A DNA stretch of 64,000 nucleotides, taken from contig JABFFZ010000010.1 in the NCBI GenBank assembly GCA_013112725.1, positions 1 through 64,000 of the forward strand, given 5' to 3'. Shown piece after piece: positions 41,891-50,120 of this stretch. The notes under the pieces are model-generated. The model searched no databases and was not told the DNA's origin. It was given only the letters and a program-made list of their open reading frames with translations. Position numbers and translations under genes: made by a program. The first letter of the stretch is position 1, and every line of letters begins with the position of its first letter. The stretch comes from Chloroflexota bacterium (GTDB taxonomy: Bacteria > Chloroflexota > Anaerolineae > Promineifilales > Promineifilaceae).

Positions 41891-42994
41891 CTAATTCTCC
41901 CGTGGCTCATCTGAATAATATGATTCATCGAATGGTGCCTCAACATGCTTCAACTCTTTTACATGGAGCTTTCCCTCAGATTTCGACCATCCTCTTTCCA
42001 ATATGGCCTGATAAAAATGAACTTGTATGTTCTGCTCTTTCATTTGATCAACTAACCATTGCCAATTTTTCAGATCAATCAGGCCAGCGTTGCTGACTAA
42101 TAATCCGTGGATTTCAACTTCACCAGTGCAATTTTGCCGCTGCCCTTCATATGTTTTCACTTTAGGTAATCGCTCACTAAGCTGCTTAACTTTTTTGGAT
42201 TCGATCCATTCACTTTCATTACCTTCTTTGTAAAGCCTGCATTCGGCAATCCACACTTTTCGTGGGCTTCCAGTGCGTTCATACAAATATACGTCTATAT
42301 CCTCATTCTCAGCTAAATCCAATTGCTTTAATGGCACTGGATCGAAAATATACGCACCAAACAGAGCATGCATTTTGATACAGACTGCTCGCTCAAAATT
42401 TTGTGAGTGGTAGTGGGATGGCTCTACTTCGGGCTTATATAAAAGATCGCGCACTGGCGGTACTAAATTGGTTACGCTTTGTACGCGGATACGAAGTTTT
42501 TCTAATTGAATACGGGGAGTTGCTGCATTTAATCCGCGGGAACGCAAGCTAACTTCCGAGCAAAGAATGTCATCACCTACAAGCACAATGACCACATCTT
42601 CATTGCTTTGTTTTCGACGACCACGATAAGCCATTCTGATTAATTCCGGTTCTACCGGCTCTTGACAACTACTATGGGTTAAGAATTCTTCAAGCGTTTG
42701 CTTTAGAGCAGAAATACTGTCACAAACAGGATCTGAGGCTAAATCTTCAACTCTGTTTCTAAACCCTTTGGCCACAGGACCATAAATCTGTATGATTAGT
42801 TGTCCATTGTCGCCAGTTTCGGCAACAACTTGGTTATATAAATCCAAGAATTCCTCTTCTAATGTAGCGCCATCCAGAGCAAGCCGGGCAGCACCATTCT
42901 GAATCTTCTGGGCTATATCTTCCAACAGGTAGTTACACCGGCCGTTTTCCGTTGCCGCCCAAAAGAGGTCTGGGTCAAGAGCTAGAATTGTCAA
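41891..42994 (-). CDS. PIN-like plus restriction-endonuclease-like protein
   Basis: This 367-residue protein seems to have two nuclease-like parts. The start (ILALDPDLFWAATENGRCNY) and EDVVIVLVGDDILCSEVSLR (near residue 130) fit a PIN fold with Asp residues at expected places. The C-terminus (ENEDIDVYLYERT, KVWIAECRLYKEG) resembles a PD-(D/E)xK core with Asp and ECRxYK, though the Lys position is unusual. It overlaps the ATPase gene by 20 bp, so the two proteins are made together. It may be the effector of an ATP-gated nuclease. The octamer ACGGCCGT is absent from it. Confidence 0.55.
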   Translation of the reverse strand: MTILALDPDLFWAATENGRCNYLLEDIAQKIQNGAARLALDGATLEEEFLDLYNQVVAETGDNGQLIIQIYGPVAKGFRNRVEDLASDPVCDSISALKQTLEEFLTHSSCQEPVEPELIRMAYRGRRKQSNEDVVIVLVGDDILCSEVSLRSRGLNAATPRIQLEKLRIRVQSVTNLVPPVRDLLYKPEVEPSHYHSQNFERAVCIKMHALFGAYIFDPVPLKQLDLAENEDIDVYLYERTGSPRKVWIAECRLYKEGNESEWIESKKVKQLSERLPKVKTYEGQRQNCTGEVEIHGLLVSNAGLIDLKNWQWLVDQMKEQNIQVHFYQAILERGWSKSEGKLHVKELKHVEAPFDESYYSDEPREN

Positions 42995-44531
42995 TTGTTT
43001 CTCTCCTCTTGGCGCGAGCTTTTAAGCGCAATTTTGCCAGTTCACCGGCCTCAATCAAATCATCAGCAAAAAACGTTTCAAATTCATCTGGAAACTCGGT
43101 AAATTCTCCATATTCATTAAGCGTAATACTTTCTACGGAACTGGCGCCAGCATCTCTTTTGATAAAATAAACGCTTAAATCCTTCAAAACCAGGTAGCGA
43201 TTCTTGCCCTGGATTTGCAGGTCATTTATACCAACGGCCGTTTCTGTTACTCGTTTCTGGAGTCTCAGCAACGAGTGTTCACTATGCGTTTCCAGGAGAA
43301 ATCTAACGTCGCTATGTTCCCTATAACCCTGAGTAGGCTTAAGCTCGTCTCCTTTTTTTTCAACCTGCCGAGTATCAATCTGATAAATTTCATCCACAAA
43401 CATATCTGTTAAACGAGCCTGAGCGCGAGGATGCAGATGGAGTTCGGGCTGCTCAATGACGACGCAAACGGCCGTTTTCTCTTCCACGCGCTGCCGGGCC
43501 GTGACGCTTTGCACAATGACCGGAATCACCTGCGAAGCGCCATAGCCGGTGTTTTTCAGATTCACCGGTAGCCCGGCACCCTTTTCCTTGATGACAATTT
43601 TAGAGACAGTGGCATCTTTACTACTGTGTTCCGTTGGCGGCTCGATGTGTAGACCCAACTCCAAACAGTCCAGCCAGCTATCAATTTTGGTCTCGGTCGG
43701 TTCGTCTAGCCTGTTGCCTTCAAGAAAGTCTACCAATGCCGCCCAACCCTGCTGCCGCCAGCGCTGCCGGGCTATTTCATCCAGGACATAAACTCGTTGT
43801 GGCTCCGGACGAATGGGTGGCTGATATTCCATGCCTTTCAAGAAGATGGCGATGCTCTGCGCCAGGTTGCTCAGAACATTGGGCAAGATGTCTGTGGGAG
43901 CATCCTCTAATTGGGGTAAAAAGTTCTGCGGAAAACGAAAGGAAGTTGCCTGCCAATCAAGCGCCTGCCAGGATGGTAAATCGGTGTCCAGCCACCACTC
44001 GTAGCCAACTTCCTCACTCATCTCTCGACCCAACCAGACGGCCGATAACAGCGTATGCGAACCTGGTACAGCAGTAATTTGCCAGTTGCAGATCACATCA
44101 ATACCAACCAGTTCTGCTTCCCGGTGGGGATCGTAGCCAAAGGTCAGTGCCAGGGTCAGCGTATCCTCTGTGCCGGCGACAATATCAGGCAAGTTGTTTG
44201 GCTGTCGCCACTGGTTGATTTCACGCCGCGCGGCATCGGCCGCTGCGGGCACGTCACAACGAAAGTGGAAGCGCATCACCCGGTCTGTCTCTTTGCCATG
44301 CACCGTTTCTGTGTAATCACCTAGCGCTACGCCATGCTCGCTGTTGAAACGCAAGGTATAACGCTCGTCGGTTGGTTGTTCCAGGTTTTGGCGCAGCAGG
44401 CGCAGGGCGCGGATGATGGCGCTTTTGCCGCTTGAGTTACGGCCGAACAGCAGGGTGATCGGCCGCAGTTCAATCCAGCCGGTATCGGCAAAAGCCATGA
44501 AATTTTCTAAACGGATTGCTTTGACTGTCAA
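42975..44531 (-). CDS. OLD/ABC-like AAA ATPase with DUF3696 C-terminus
   Basis: This 518-residue ATPase has a Walker A GRNSSGKS (30-37), a long coiled middle with GAGLPVNLKNTGYGASQVIP, an ABC-type signature region, Walker B AVCVVIEQPELHLHPRAQARL and the H-loop RFLLETHSEHSLLRLQKRV, then a DUF3696 end (SVYFIKRDAGASSVESITL, EFPDEFETFFADDLIEAGEL). Such SMC/OLD-like ATPases often gate a nuclease partner (Septu PtuA, Gabija GajA, PARIS). The next gene overlaps it by 20 bp and is nuclease-like. It lies inside the CRISPR gene string, directly after the RAMP-S1-CSD gene. Confidence 0.85.
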   Translation of the reverse strand: MTVKAIRLENFMAFADTGWIELRPITLLFGRNSSGKSAIIRALRLLRQNLEQPTDERYTLRFNSEHGVALGDYTETVHGKETDRVMRFHFRCDVPAAADAARREINQWRQPNNLPDIVAGTEDTLTLALTFGYDPHREAELVGIDVICNWQITAVPGSHTLLSAVWLGREMSEEVGYEWWLDTDLPSWQALDWQATSFRFPQNFLPQLEDAPTDILPNVLSNLAQSIAIFLKGMEYQPPIRPEPQRVYVLDEIARQRWRQQGWAALVDFLEGNRLDEPTETKIDSWLDCLELGLHIEPPTEHSSKDATVSKIVIKEKGAGLPVNLKNTGYGASQVIPVIVQSVTARQRVEEKTAVCVVIEQPELHLHPRAQARLTDMFVDEIYQIDTRQVEKKGDELKPTQGYREHSDVRFLLETHSEHSLLRLQKRVTETAVGINDLQIQGKNRYLVLKDLSVYFIKRDAGASSVESITLNEYGEFTEFPDEFETFFADDLIEAGELAKLRLKARAKRRETIDNSSS

Positions 44532-44546
44532 TGCTGTTTTCCTTGT

Positions 44547-44648
44547 CTGTGAATGAATTCACAGGCTAAAGCAGGAAACGTGTTGAAACACGTTGCCTCT
44601 AACCTGTTTTCAACAGGTTTCCTCTCTTAGCCGCCGATTTCAATCGGC
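44547..44648. repeat. Run of four small hairpins in intergenic gap
   Basis: Four consecutive inverted repeats fill the gap: CTGTGAATGAATTCACAG (44547), AACGTGTTGAAACACGTT (44577), AACCTGTTTTCAACAGGTT (44601) and GCCGATTTCAATCGGC (44633). Such chains separate the RAMP gene from the ATPase gene and may end or attenuate transcription within the island. Confidence 0.85.
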
Positions 44649-44651
44649 GTC

Positions 44652-47300
44652 TTAATCGACGTCCACCAGGCGCACATCTTGCGCCTCCAACCCTTTCATG
44701 CCCTTGCCGATTTTGAACAATACCCGCTCGCCCTCACGCAGCCTTTGCACGCCGGCAAGCCGGCTCTTATGAACGTACACATCTCTTTCGCCGCTGTCGG
44801 GCACGATGAAACCATAACCTCTATGCTCATCGAACCATTTTACCGTGCCTTGCAAATCAGAGACGCCCGTTGGTTCACATTCTAACACCATTTCACCTCC
44901 CCTATTCTGCACAGCCAATACCATGACGGCGGCAGCCTGTCCTTCCTGGTACTGTTTGCTCCCCAGGCGATTAGCAGGGATGTAACCCATCATCCTGTCC
45001 GGCGAAATACCGGCCAACTCCAGGTAAACATCGCCGTTGCTTTCCAGGAAGTAAACCTTTGCCTGGAGTAAATCGCCTGGCTGGGGGTCACTTTTGGCGG
45101 CCGGTTTCGGTTTTGTCGGCTGGACACTTTGCGGCCGGGGGCCGCTTTCAGCGACCGGCTTCGGCTTTGTTGGTTGCACCTGCTGTGGCTGTTTTTGCGG
45201 CGTCCCTCCCGGCGTCGGGCCAGGCACATTCGGGCCGGAGAGGACGCCAAAGGGATTGGGTAAGACCGGCCGTTCCTTATACTCATTGAATGTTTCCGGC
45301 TGGCCGTCAGAGCGACGACGGCCGGTAGGCCGCTCAATTTCCATGTAGCGCGTTTTGGCCTGCCATTCCGGCGAGCCTTCGCGCCATTCCAGCATGGCCA
45401 GCAGCATTTGAATGCGCTCCAACTCGGTGATGTTTTGCTGCCGCGCCCCCAGCCCTTTTTCTTGCAGCAAGTAGCGGTTGAGCGCGTCGAGGAACGGTTG
45501 AGCGTCGGCCGTTTGCACACCTGTCTGCCATTGTTCGCCGCTGAATAACGTCTCATAGCGTGCAGGACGGTCGGTAATGAACAACTGCGGCGTAATGGCC
45601 ACCGCACCCATGCCCAGCGGCTTGCCCATGCCCAGCTTGTGCCGGTACTGTTTACCCGCCTCGCCGGGTAAGGCCAGCGCCCACCAGAGCAGCCCCAACT
45701 CTTCCGGCCGCAGATTCTCAAAATGCACCTTGAAACGAAAGCGAACGCCGGCTTGCAATGGTTTGATGCGGGTTAGTTGCTTGGGATGGGACAGTTCAAC
45801 AGCATTGGCCTCAATCTTCGGCTTCGCGCCCTTGTGCCAGTAGAGTTTGTAGCCGCGAATTTCGGTCTCGCCGGGCGGCGTGCCGTAGTGGGCTAAGGCG
45901 GCTTTGTTGTCGGGATGGTGGCCGTTTTGCCCGGCCTTGCCATCCTGCACCAGGTAATGCTGGAAGGTGGTGGGCTTGGGGCCGGACAGCACGTGCGGCG
46001 TAATCGGCTCGGCCGCCAACCAGATGTTTTCCTGCCCGGCGTCACAACGGCCGTCGCTGAAAAAGACGCGGCCGGCGCGCTGTCCCGGCGGGCCAACTAC
46101 TGTGCCTTTTTCCCGTTCCTCCACCCAGCCAAAGATAGCGTCGGCCATGTCTGGCTGGGGATTCTCGCGCAGATGGGCGGGCACAAAGTCGCGCGGATTG
46201 GCGGCGCGGCTTTCGCCGGGCAGGTTGAGGCGGGCCGGAATACGAAAGTTGGGTGAGTGGCCGAAGTAGCGCACCATGTTGCCTTCGGACACATAAAAGA
46301 TGGGCGCGCCATCTTTCAGGCAGCCCCAGCCCTTGCCGCCCCAGGCGTCTAACTCTTCCTGAAAGGGCGTCAGCCCATCCCGGTAATCCTGCACGGCCTG
46401 GGGATCAATTTGTACTGACCGGGCATGGCCGTCTTTTGCCAGAATCAGCGCATGGTTTTTGCGGTTGGTCTTATCCCCCGTTTCCATCATATTGCCGGAG
46501 CAGACGAGGATACCTTCATACCGGTGGTTGGCCTCGCGGGCGCCGATACGGGTCACGGCCGTGTGCATTCCCTGTTTGCCGCGCCGATCTTCTACGTCAA
46601 AGGAAACATAATGCCATGCCGGGCGATAGTCAGGACTGTTCAGGCGGTACAAGCCAGGGATGCTTTTGGCCGGAATATCCCGCTCTTTTATTTTCAAGAA
46701 GGCCCCTTTTTCGGCCAGATTCAGTGAAGAAGGCAGCAACGTGGGCTGAATCCACCACGCATCACCCCGTTTTTCCAGGATACCGGCGCGCACGTTGCGG
46801 GCAAATGCGCCCACCACTTCGCGGTACGGTTCACGCAGGGGATCGTCATTTTGGGCGGCGACGGCGCGGTAGGTGAAGGTGGGGGTAGGGGAGACGTAAC
46901 GCATACGGCCGTGTCCCACAATCTCCACCAACTGCCGGATCATGCCGCGAAGGCTGCTGCCTGGAATGAGAGGCACATCCTGAGACAGACCAAAGAAGTT
47001 AGCCATTGCCTCTTTTTGCTCTTCTGTCAACTGGTCTGGCCCGGCCTGCCCAAAGCTGGCAAACTGCTTTTCCGTCAACATGCCGCGGATGTAGGTAGGG
47101 GAGCAGGTTTCCAGTTCACATGCAATCCAGCCGGTGTAAGCCACCGGTTCTGGCTGGTAGCTGTCGTGGTCAGGCGGCGGTTGGGCCACAACCATTTTTT
47201 CGGGGAGGGGGATGAAGTTGTAGGGGGCAACGGCCGTTACTTCCATCCGTTCTTTTTTATCCCAACGGTGCCTGGCAGGGTTGGTGTGTTTAAGTGCCAT
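44652..47300 (-). CDS. TIGR03986-type RAMP protein fused to S1-like and cold-shock domains
   Basis: This 882-residue protein begins with a large Cas7-like RAMP part of the TIGR03986 kind (about 1-640: YTGWIACELETCSPTYIRGML, LIPGSSLRGMIRQLVEIVGH, KLGMGKPLGMGAVAI glycine loop). A Pro/Lys linker with two VQPTKPKP repeats follows, then an S1-like OB domain (AKVYFLESNGDVYLELAG) and a full cold-shock domain (GTVKWFDEHRGYGFIVPDSG, RDVYVHKSRLAG). Both extra domains bind single-stranded RNA. The protein is likely an interference subunit with extra target-RNA grip. ATG 47300 follows CAGGAGAAC and overlaps the PIN gene end by 11 bp. Confidence 0.82.
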   Translation of the reverse strand: MALKHTNPARHRWDKKERMEVTAVAPYNFIPLPEKMVVAQPPPDHDSYQPEPVAYTGWIACELETCSPTYIRGMLTEKQFASFGQAGPDQLTEEQKEAMANFFGLSQDVPLIPGSSLRGMIRQLVEIVGHGRMRYVSPTPTFTYRAVAAQNDDPLREPYREVVGAFARNVRAGILEKRGDAWWIQPTLLPSSLNLAEKGAFLKIKERDIPAKSIPGLYRLNSPDYRPAWHYVSFDVEDRRGKQGMHTAVTRIGAREANHRYEGILVCSGNMMETGDKTNRKNHALILAKDGHARSVQIDPQAVQDYRDGLTPFQEELDAWGGKGWGCLKDGAPIFYVSEGNMVRYFGHSPNFRIPARLNLPGESRAANPRDFVPAHLRENPQPDMADAIFGWVEEREKGTVVGPPGQRAGRVFFSDGRCDAGQENIWLAAEPITPHVLSGPKPTTFQHYLVQDGKAGQNGHHPDNKAALAHYGTPPGETEIRGYKLYWHKGAKPKIEANAVELSHPKQLTRIKPLQAGVRFRFKVHFENLRPEELGLLWWALALPGEAGKQYRHKLGMGKPLGMGAVAITPQLFITDRPARYETLFSGEQWQTGVQTADAQPFLDALNRYLLQEKGLGARQQNITELERIQMLLAMLEWREGSPEWQAKTRYMEIERPTGRRRSDGQPETFNEYKERPVLPNPFGVLSGPNVPGPTPGGTPQKQPQQVQPTKPKPVAESGPRPQSVQPTKPKPAAKSDPQPGDLLQAKVYFLESNGDVYLELAGISPDRMMGYIPANRLGSKQYQEGQAAAVMVLAVQNRGGEMVLECEPTGVSDLQGTVKWFDEHRGYGFIVPDSGERDVYVHKSRLAGVQRLREGERVLFKIGKGMKGLEAQDVRLVDVD

Positions 47301-47724
47301 CTGGTTCTCCTGGAAAGAGGGCCAGGTACTCATCCGGTCTCAGAATTTGTACCTGGGCCACCTGGCCTAAAATTAGTAAATCAGTGTCCAGCGTGATGAG
47401 GTAGTTGGCCATGCCGGCCACGGCACAGGCGATAAATTTGTCATCCTTGACATCGCAGCTGTAAGCCGGGATGGGGCCTAAAGGGGGCAGCACCTCCGCT
47501 TTGTAATGCACAGCCGTTAACAACACCTCCGCTTCGGCCACTTGGATGAGCGCCTGGATGTGGGGGCGGGCTAAAACGGCCGCCAATTCGTGCAGCAGTT
47601 CCGGCGAACTAACCAGTTGTAAACGATCCCGCAGCCATTCCTCTTCTATTAGGCGATGAATGGCCTGGCCAGGTTTGATCAGGTAACGAATCCAGGTATT
47701 GGTATCAATGACTACCCGGTTCAT
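47290..47724 (-). CDS. PIN-domain toxin (VapC-like)
   Basis: This 144-residue protein is a complete PIN nuclease: VVIDTNTWIRYLIKPG (first Asp), ELLHELAAVLARPHI (Glu), DVKDDKFIACAVAGMANYLI (two Asp) and LDTDLLIL (last Asp). Toxins of this group cut tRNA or mRNA. Its start overlaps the antitoxin stop as ATGA, and its end overlaps the RAMP start, so it is fixed in the cas operon rather than a loose passenger. Confidence 0.88.
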   Translation of the reverse strand: MNRVVIDTNTWIRYLIKPGQAIHRLIEEEWLRDRLQLVSSPELLHELAAVLARPHIQALIQVAEAEVLLTAVHYKAEVLPPLGPIPAYSCDVKDDKFIACAVAGMANYLITLDTDLLILGQVAQVQILRPDEYLALFPGEPDGT

Positions 47725-48014
47725 CTGACCTCATTTGCCTGGGCTACCTCGGATCGCGCCTGTTCAATCAGCGCGTCTACCTCGTCTTCGCTGAGATGGC
47801 CGGCTCTTTGGGCCACGGCGGCGGCGGCGGCTTGCAGCCGTTCCCGCAGCAGGTTTTGTTCCATTTGCAAGAGCTGCCGGTAACGGCCGTAATCCATAAT
47901 TACAGCGCGCGGCTCACCATACCGCTCCACAACTACCACCTGGTCGGCGCGGGCCTGGTCCATAATGCGGCCAAACTGCTGTTGTACCTGGGTTGAGTTA
48001 TACATCTGGCTCAT
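47721..48014 (-). CDS. Phd/YefM-type antitoxin
   Basis: This 97-residue protein has the Phd/YefM fold: MYNSTQVQQQFGRIMDQARADQVVVVERYGEPRAVIM, then a helical, toxin-binding tail (EDEVDALIEQARSEVAQANE). It should bind the PIN toxin and repress its own promoter at the inverted repeat 25 bp upstream. AAGGAG precedes the ATG. Confidence 0.88.
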   Translation of the reverse strand: MSQMYNSTQVQQQFGRIMDQARADQVVVVERYGEPRAVIMDYGRYRQLLQMEQNLLRERLQAAAAAVAQRAGHLSEDEVDALIEQARSEVAQANEVR

Positions 48015-48039
48015 AATCTTTCTCCTTGTGATACCTATC

Positions 48040-48065
48040 TTATCTAACTTATTGATTTTAGATAA
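48040..48065. promoter_or_regulatory. Operator-like palindrome of the Phd/PIN pair
   Basis: TTATCTAA (48040-48047) and TTAGATAA (48058-48065) form a perfect 8-bp inverted repeat in an AT-rich gap between csx19 and phd. This is the only gap of that size in the cas core and probably holds a separate, antitoxin-controlled promoter that also drives the RAMP-S1-CSD gene. Confidence 0.55.
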
Positions 48066-48067
48066 AA

Positions 48068-48634
48068 TTATACCACAAGCCGGAGCCTTTGGGCCTTTTG
48101 CAAATCAACCAACCGGCTCAAGGCAATGTAGGCCTGCCCCTGTTCGTCATAATCCAGGTAATGGCGCACTTGCAGGGCAGCGCGTTCACCCCGTGCCAGT
48201 TCAAGCGGTGGTGCGTGAAGCAGGCCTTGCACACCGTCACGCATGAGAGTAAAACCATCTTGTGGCCCTGGTGGATCGGAGGTTTCTCCCCACAGGCGAT
48301 GGGTTTCATTGAGGATGTCTTCTGTGGCAAAATCATCATCGGTGAGGTAACGGCCGTACCACTCTCCCTCTTTCTGCCCGCGCCAAATCAACAACTCGCC
48401 CGCCTCGCCAAAAAGACGCGCCTGCTGCAATGTCAGGGTGCGCAAAGGAACCGCCACCTCGCTAAACACCTCGCCGGACAATTTCAATTCATTTTTCTCG
48501 ATATGCCCCCAAATTACGCCATCATCGTCGTGTGCCAGGAAAAATCGCAGTTCACGTTCTTTTCCCTGTTTAACAAACCATCGGCGTGGCTCTTTTTCAA
48601 AGTCCGTGAAATCAATCTTTGTGTCAACTGCCAT
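48068..48634 (-). CDS. csx19: Type III-D subunit Csx19
   Basis: This 188-residue protein matches Csx19 (TIGR03984): FFLAHDDDGVIWGHIEKNEL, LRTLTLQQARLFGEAGELLIW and a C-terminal LQVRHYLDYDEQGQAYIALS. Csx19 is a marker of type III-D effector complexes and associates with the RAMP backbone; its exact task is unclear. It overlaps the double-Cas7 gene by 11 bp, fitting a co-translated core operon. Confidence 0.88.
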   Translation of the reverse strand: MAVDTKIDFTDFEKEPRRWFVKQGKERELRFFLAHDDDGVIWGHIEKNELKLSGEVFSEVAVPLRTLTLQQARLFGEAGELLIWRGQKEGEWYGRYLTDDDFATEDILNETHRLWGETSDPPGPQDGFTLMRDGVQGLLHAPPLELARGERAALQVRHYLDYDEQGQAYIALSRLVDLQKAQRLRLVV

Positions 48635-50120
48635 GTCCCATCACCTCCAAAAATGCCGCCAGATATTTGTTTTGTAATTCTTCTTGGCTGCCATTACCGC
48701 TGAATTGGAGACGGCCGTTGTCATCTTCCATCTGCCACACCGTCTCCCCCAACGTCAGCGTGGCTTTTTTCCCTTTTAACCGGCCACGACCCACGCTGCT
48801 TTCCCCGCCCAGGGGCAAATCTCCTGTCCACAAATCTTTGAGCAGCAGCAACAATAAGCCAATATCGGCATCTTTGGGGTTGAGCAGGCGCAGGTCAATG
48901 GTAAGGCGTGTTTCCGGCTTACCCCACACCGGCTGCTCGTTAAACAGCGCCGTGTCCCGCGCCCCGCCGGTAAAGCGATCAATGCTCACCCGGTTCTGCA
49001 CCAGGTCAGCAACAACTGTTTCCGGCTCCAGGGTGATCTCCTGGACAAGTAGACGGCTGCCACTGGGTTCATCTCCATAAGATTGGATACGGCGGCCAAA
49101 CAGATCGTTTATAAGTCTTTCCGCTTTTTCAGCATCGGCCGTCAGCGTGTTCGCAATTTTCAATGCCCGCGCCCGCAAAACGCCGGTCAGGCTGGTTCCT
49201 GGCAAGACGGGTTGTTCCGCCCCATGGCGCCAGGAACGGATGTGGGCGGCATCTGCACTGCTCTTTTCATTACCATATGAGCGGATGAGCAAGGAGCCAT
49301 CTAGAGCAAAGGTGGCCCGCAGATCGAAGGCTGATCTCTGTGAAGTGAGTGACGGTGTGATGCCTAACAGTCCATAAATGCCCGGCTGAAATGTCTGGCT
49401 GGCCTCAAAATCATGCGTCAACCAGCCAATAATCTGGGCGGCATCGTTCATTTTGTAGCGAGACACATGCCAGCCGGAAACGTGGCAACGGCCGTATCCC
49501 CGCCGTTTACGCATACCCAGGCCGATTTCCCCAGCTTCCAACCCGCGCAAAGCCACAGCCAGAGCCTCCAGCAAACCCGGTTCCGCTGTATTCACCCACA
49601 ATTCAAAAGAAAGCGCGAACGTTGTGCCGGCGGACAGTAGTTCTACGTCGAACTTCTTGCCCGGTTTGGCCGTTCGCGTTTTGGAATCAATGGCAACACC
49701 ATCGCGGATTTCGGTGGGATCACCGACATTCGGCGGCTCTCCCAAGGCATCATCTACCATCAGCCAGCTATGCACGGAAGATCGCCTTCGCCGACTGTTG
49801 GCGCTATCCCCCGGCTGGTCATCCAGGTGCCCAAACAGTTTTTCCGCCCATGATTTGTCCGGCGCTCTCTGGTTCTCAGGCCAGCGATACCCCTTTTCAT
49901 ACTCGCGCAGATAGTTGCGAAGGGCGCCGGCAATGGAGGCGCCGGTGAGCAGTGGGCGGCGGCTTTCTTTGGTGTCATACAGCAACGGCATATCGGTAGA
50001 CCCTTCGGTTTCGCTGCCGCCAAAGTGGGCCGGTGTATCCAGATGCAGCCGTCCGCGAATAAAGATGCGCTCGGTGACGCCACGACTACCATACTTGTTG
50101 TCCCTATCCCACTTAGCCAT
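48624..50120 (-). CDS. Double Cas7-type RAMP protein (Cas7-2x)
   Basis: This 498-residue protein has two RAMP units. The first has AHFGGSETEGSTDMPLLYDT with a candidate target-cutting Asp (near 43), RRPLLTGASIAGALRNYL and the glycine loop GMRKRRGYGRCHV. The second has QPVLPGTSLTGVLRARALKI and LGGESSVGRGRLKG. Such fused backbone subunits are known from type III-D. It should cover two guide segments and cut target RNA. It overlaps the csx10 end by 8 bp. Confidence 0.88.
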   Translation of the reverse strand: MAKWDRDNKYGSRGVTERIFIRGRLHLDTPAHFGGSETEGSTDMPLLYDTKESRRPLLTGASIAGALRNYLREYEKGYRWPENQRAPDKSWAEKLFGHLDDQPGDSANSRRRRSSVHSWLMVDDALGEPPNVGDPTEIRDGVAIDSKTRTAKPGKKFDVELLSAGTTFALSFELWVNTAEPGLLEALAVALRGLEAGEIGLGMRKRRGYGRCHVSGWHVSRYKMNDAAQIIGWLTHDFEASQTFQPGIYGLLGITPSLTSQRSAFDLRATFALDGSLLIRSYGNEKSSADAAHIRSWRHGAEQPVLPGTSLTGVLRARALKIANTLTADAEKAERLINDLFGRRIQSYGDEPSGSRLLVQEITLEPETVVADLVQNRVSIDRFTGGARDTALFNEQPVWGKPETRLTIDLRLLNPKDADIGLLLLLLKDLWTGDLPLGGESSVGRGRLKGKKATLTLGETVWQMEDDNGRLQFSGNGSQEELQNKYLAAFLEVMGHGS

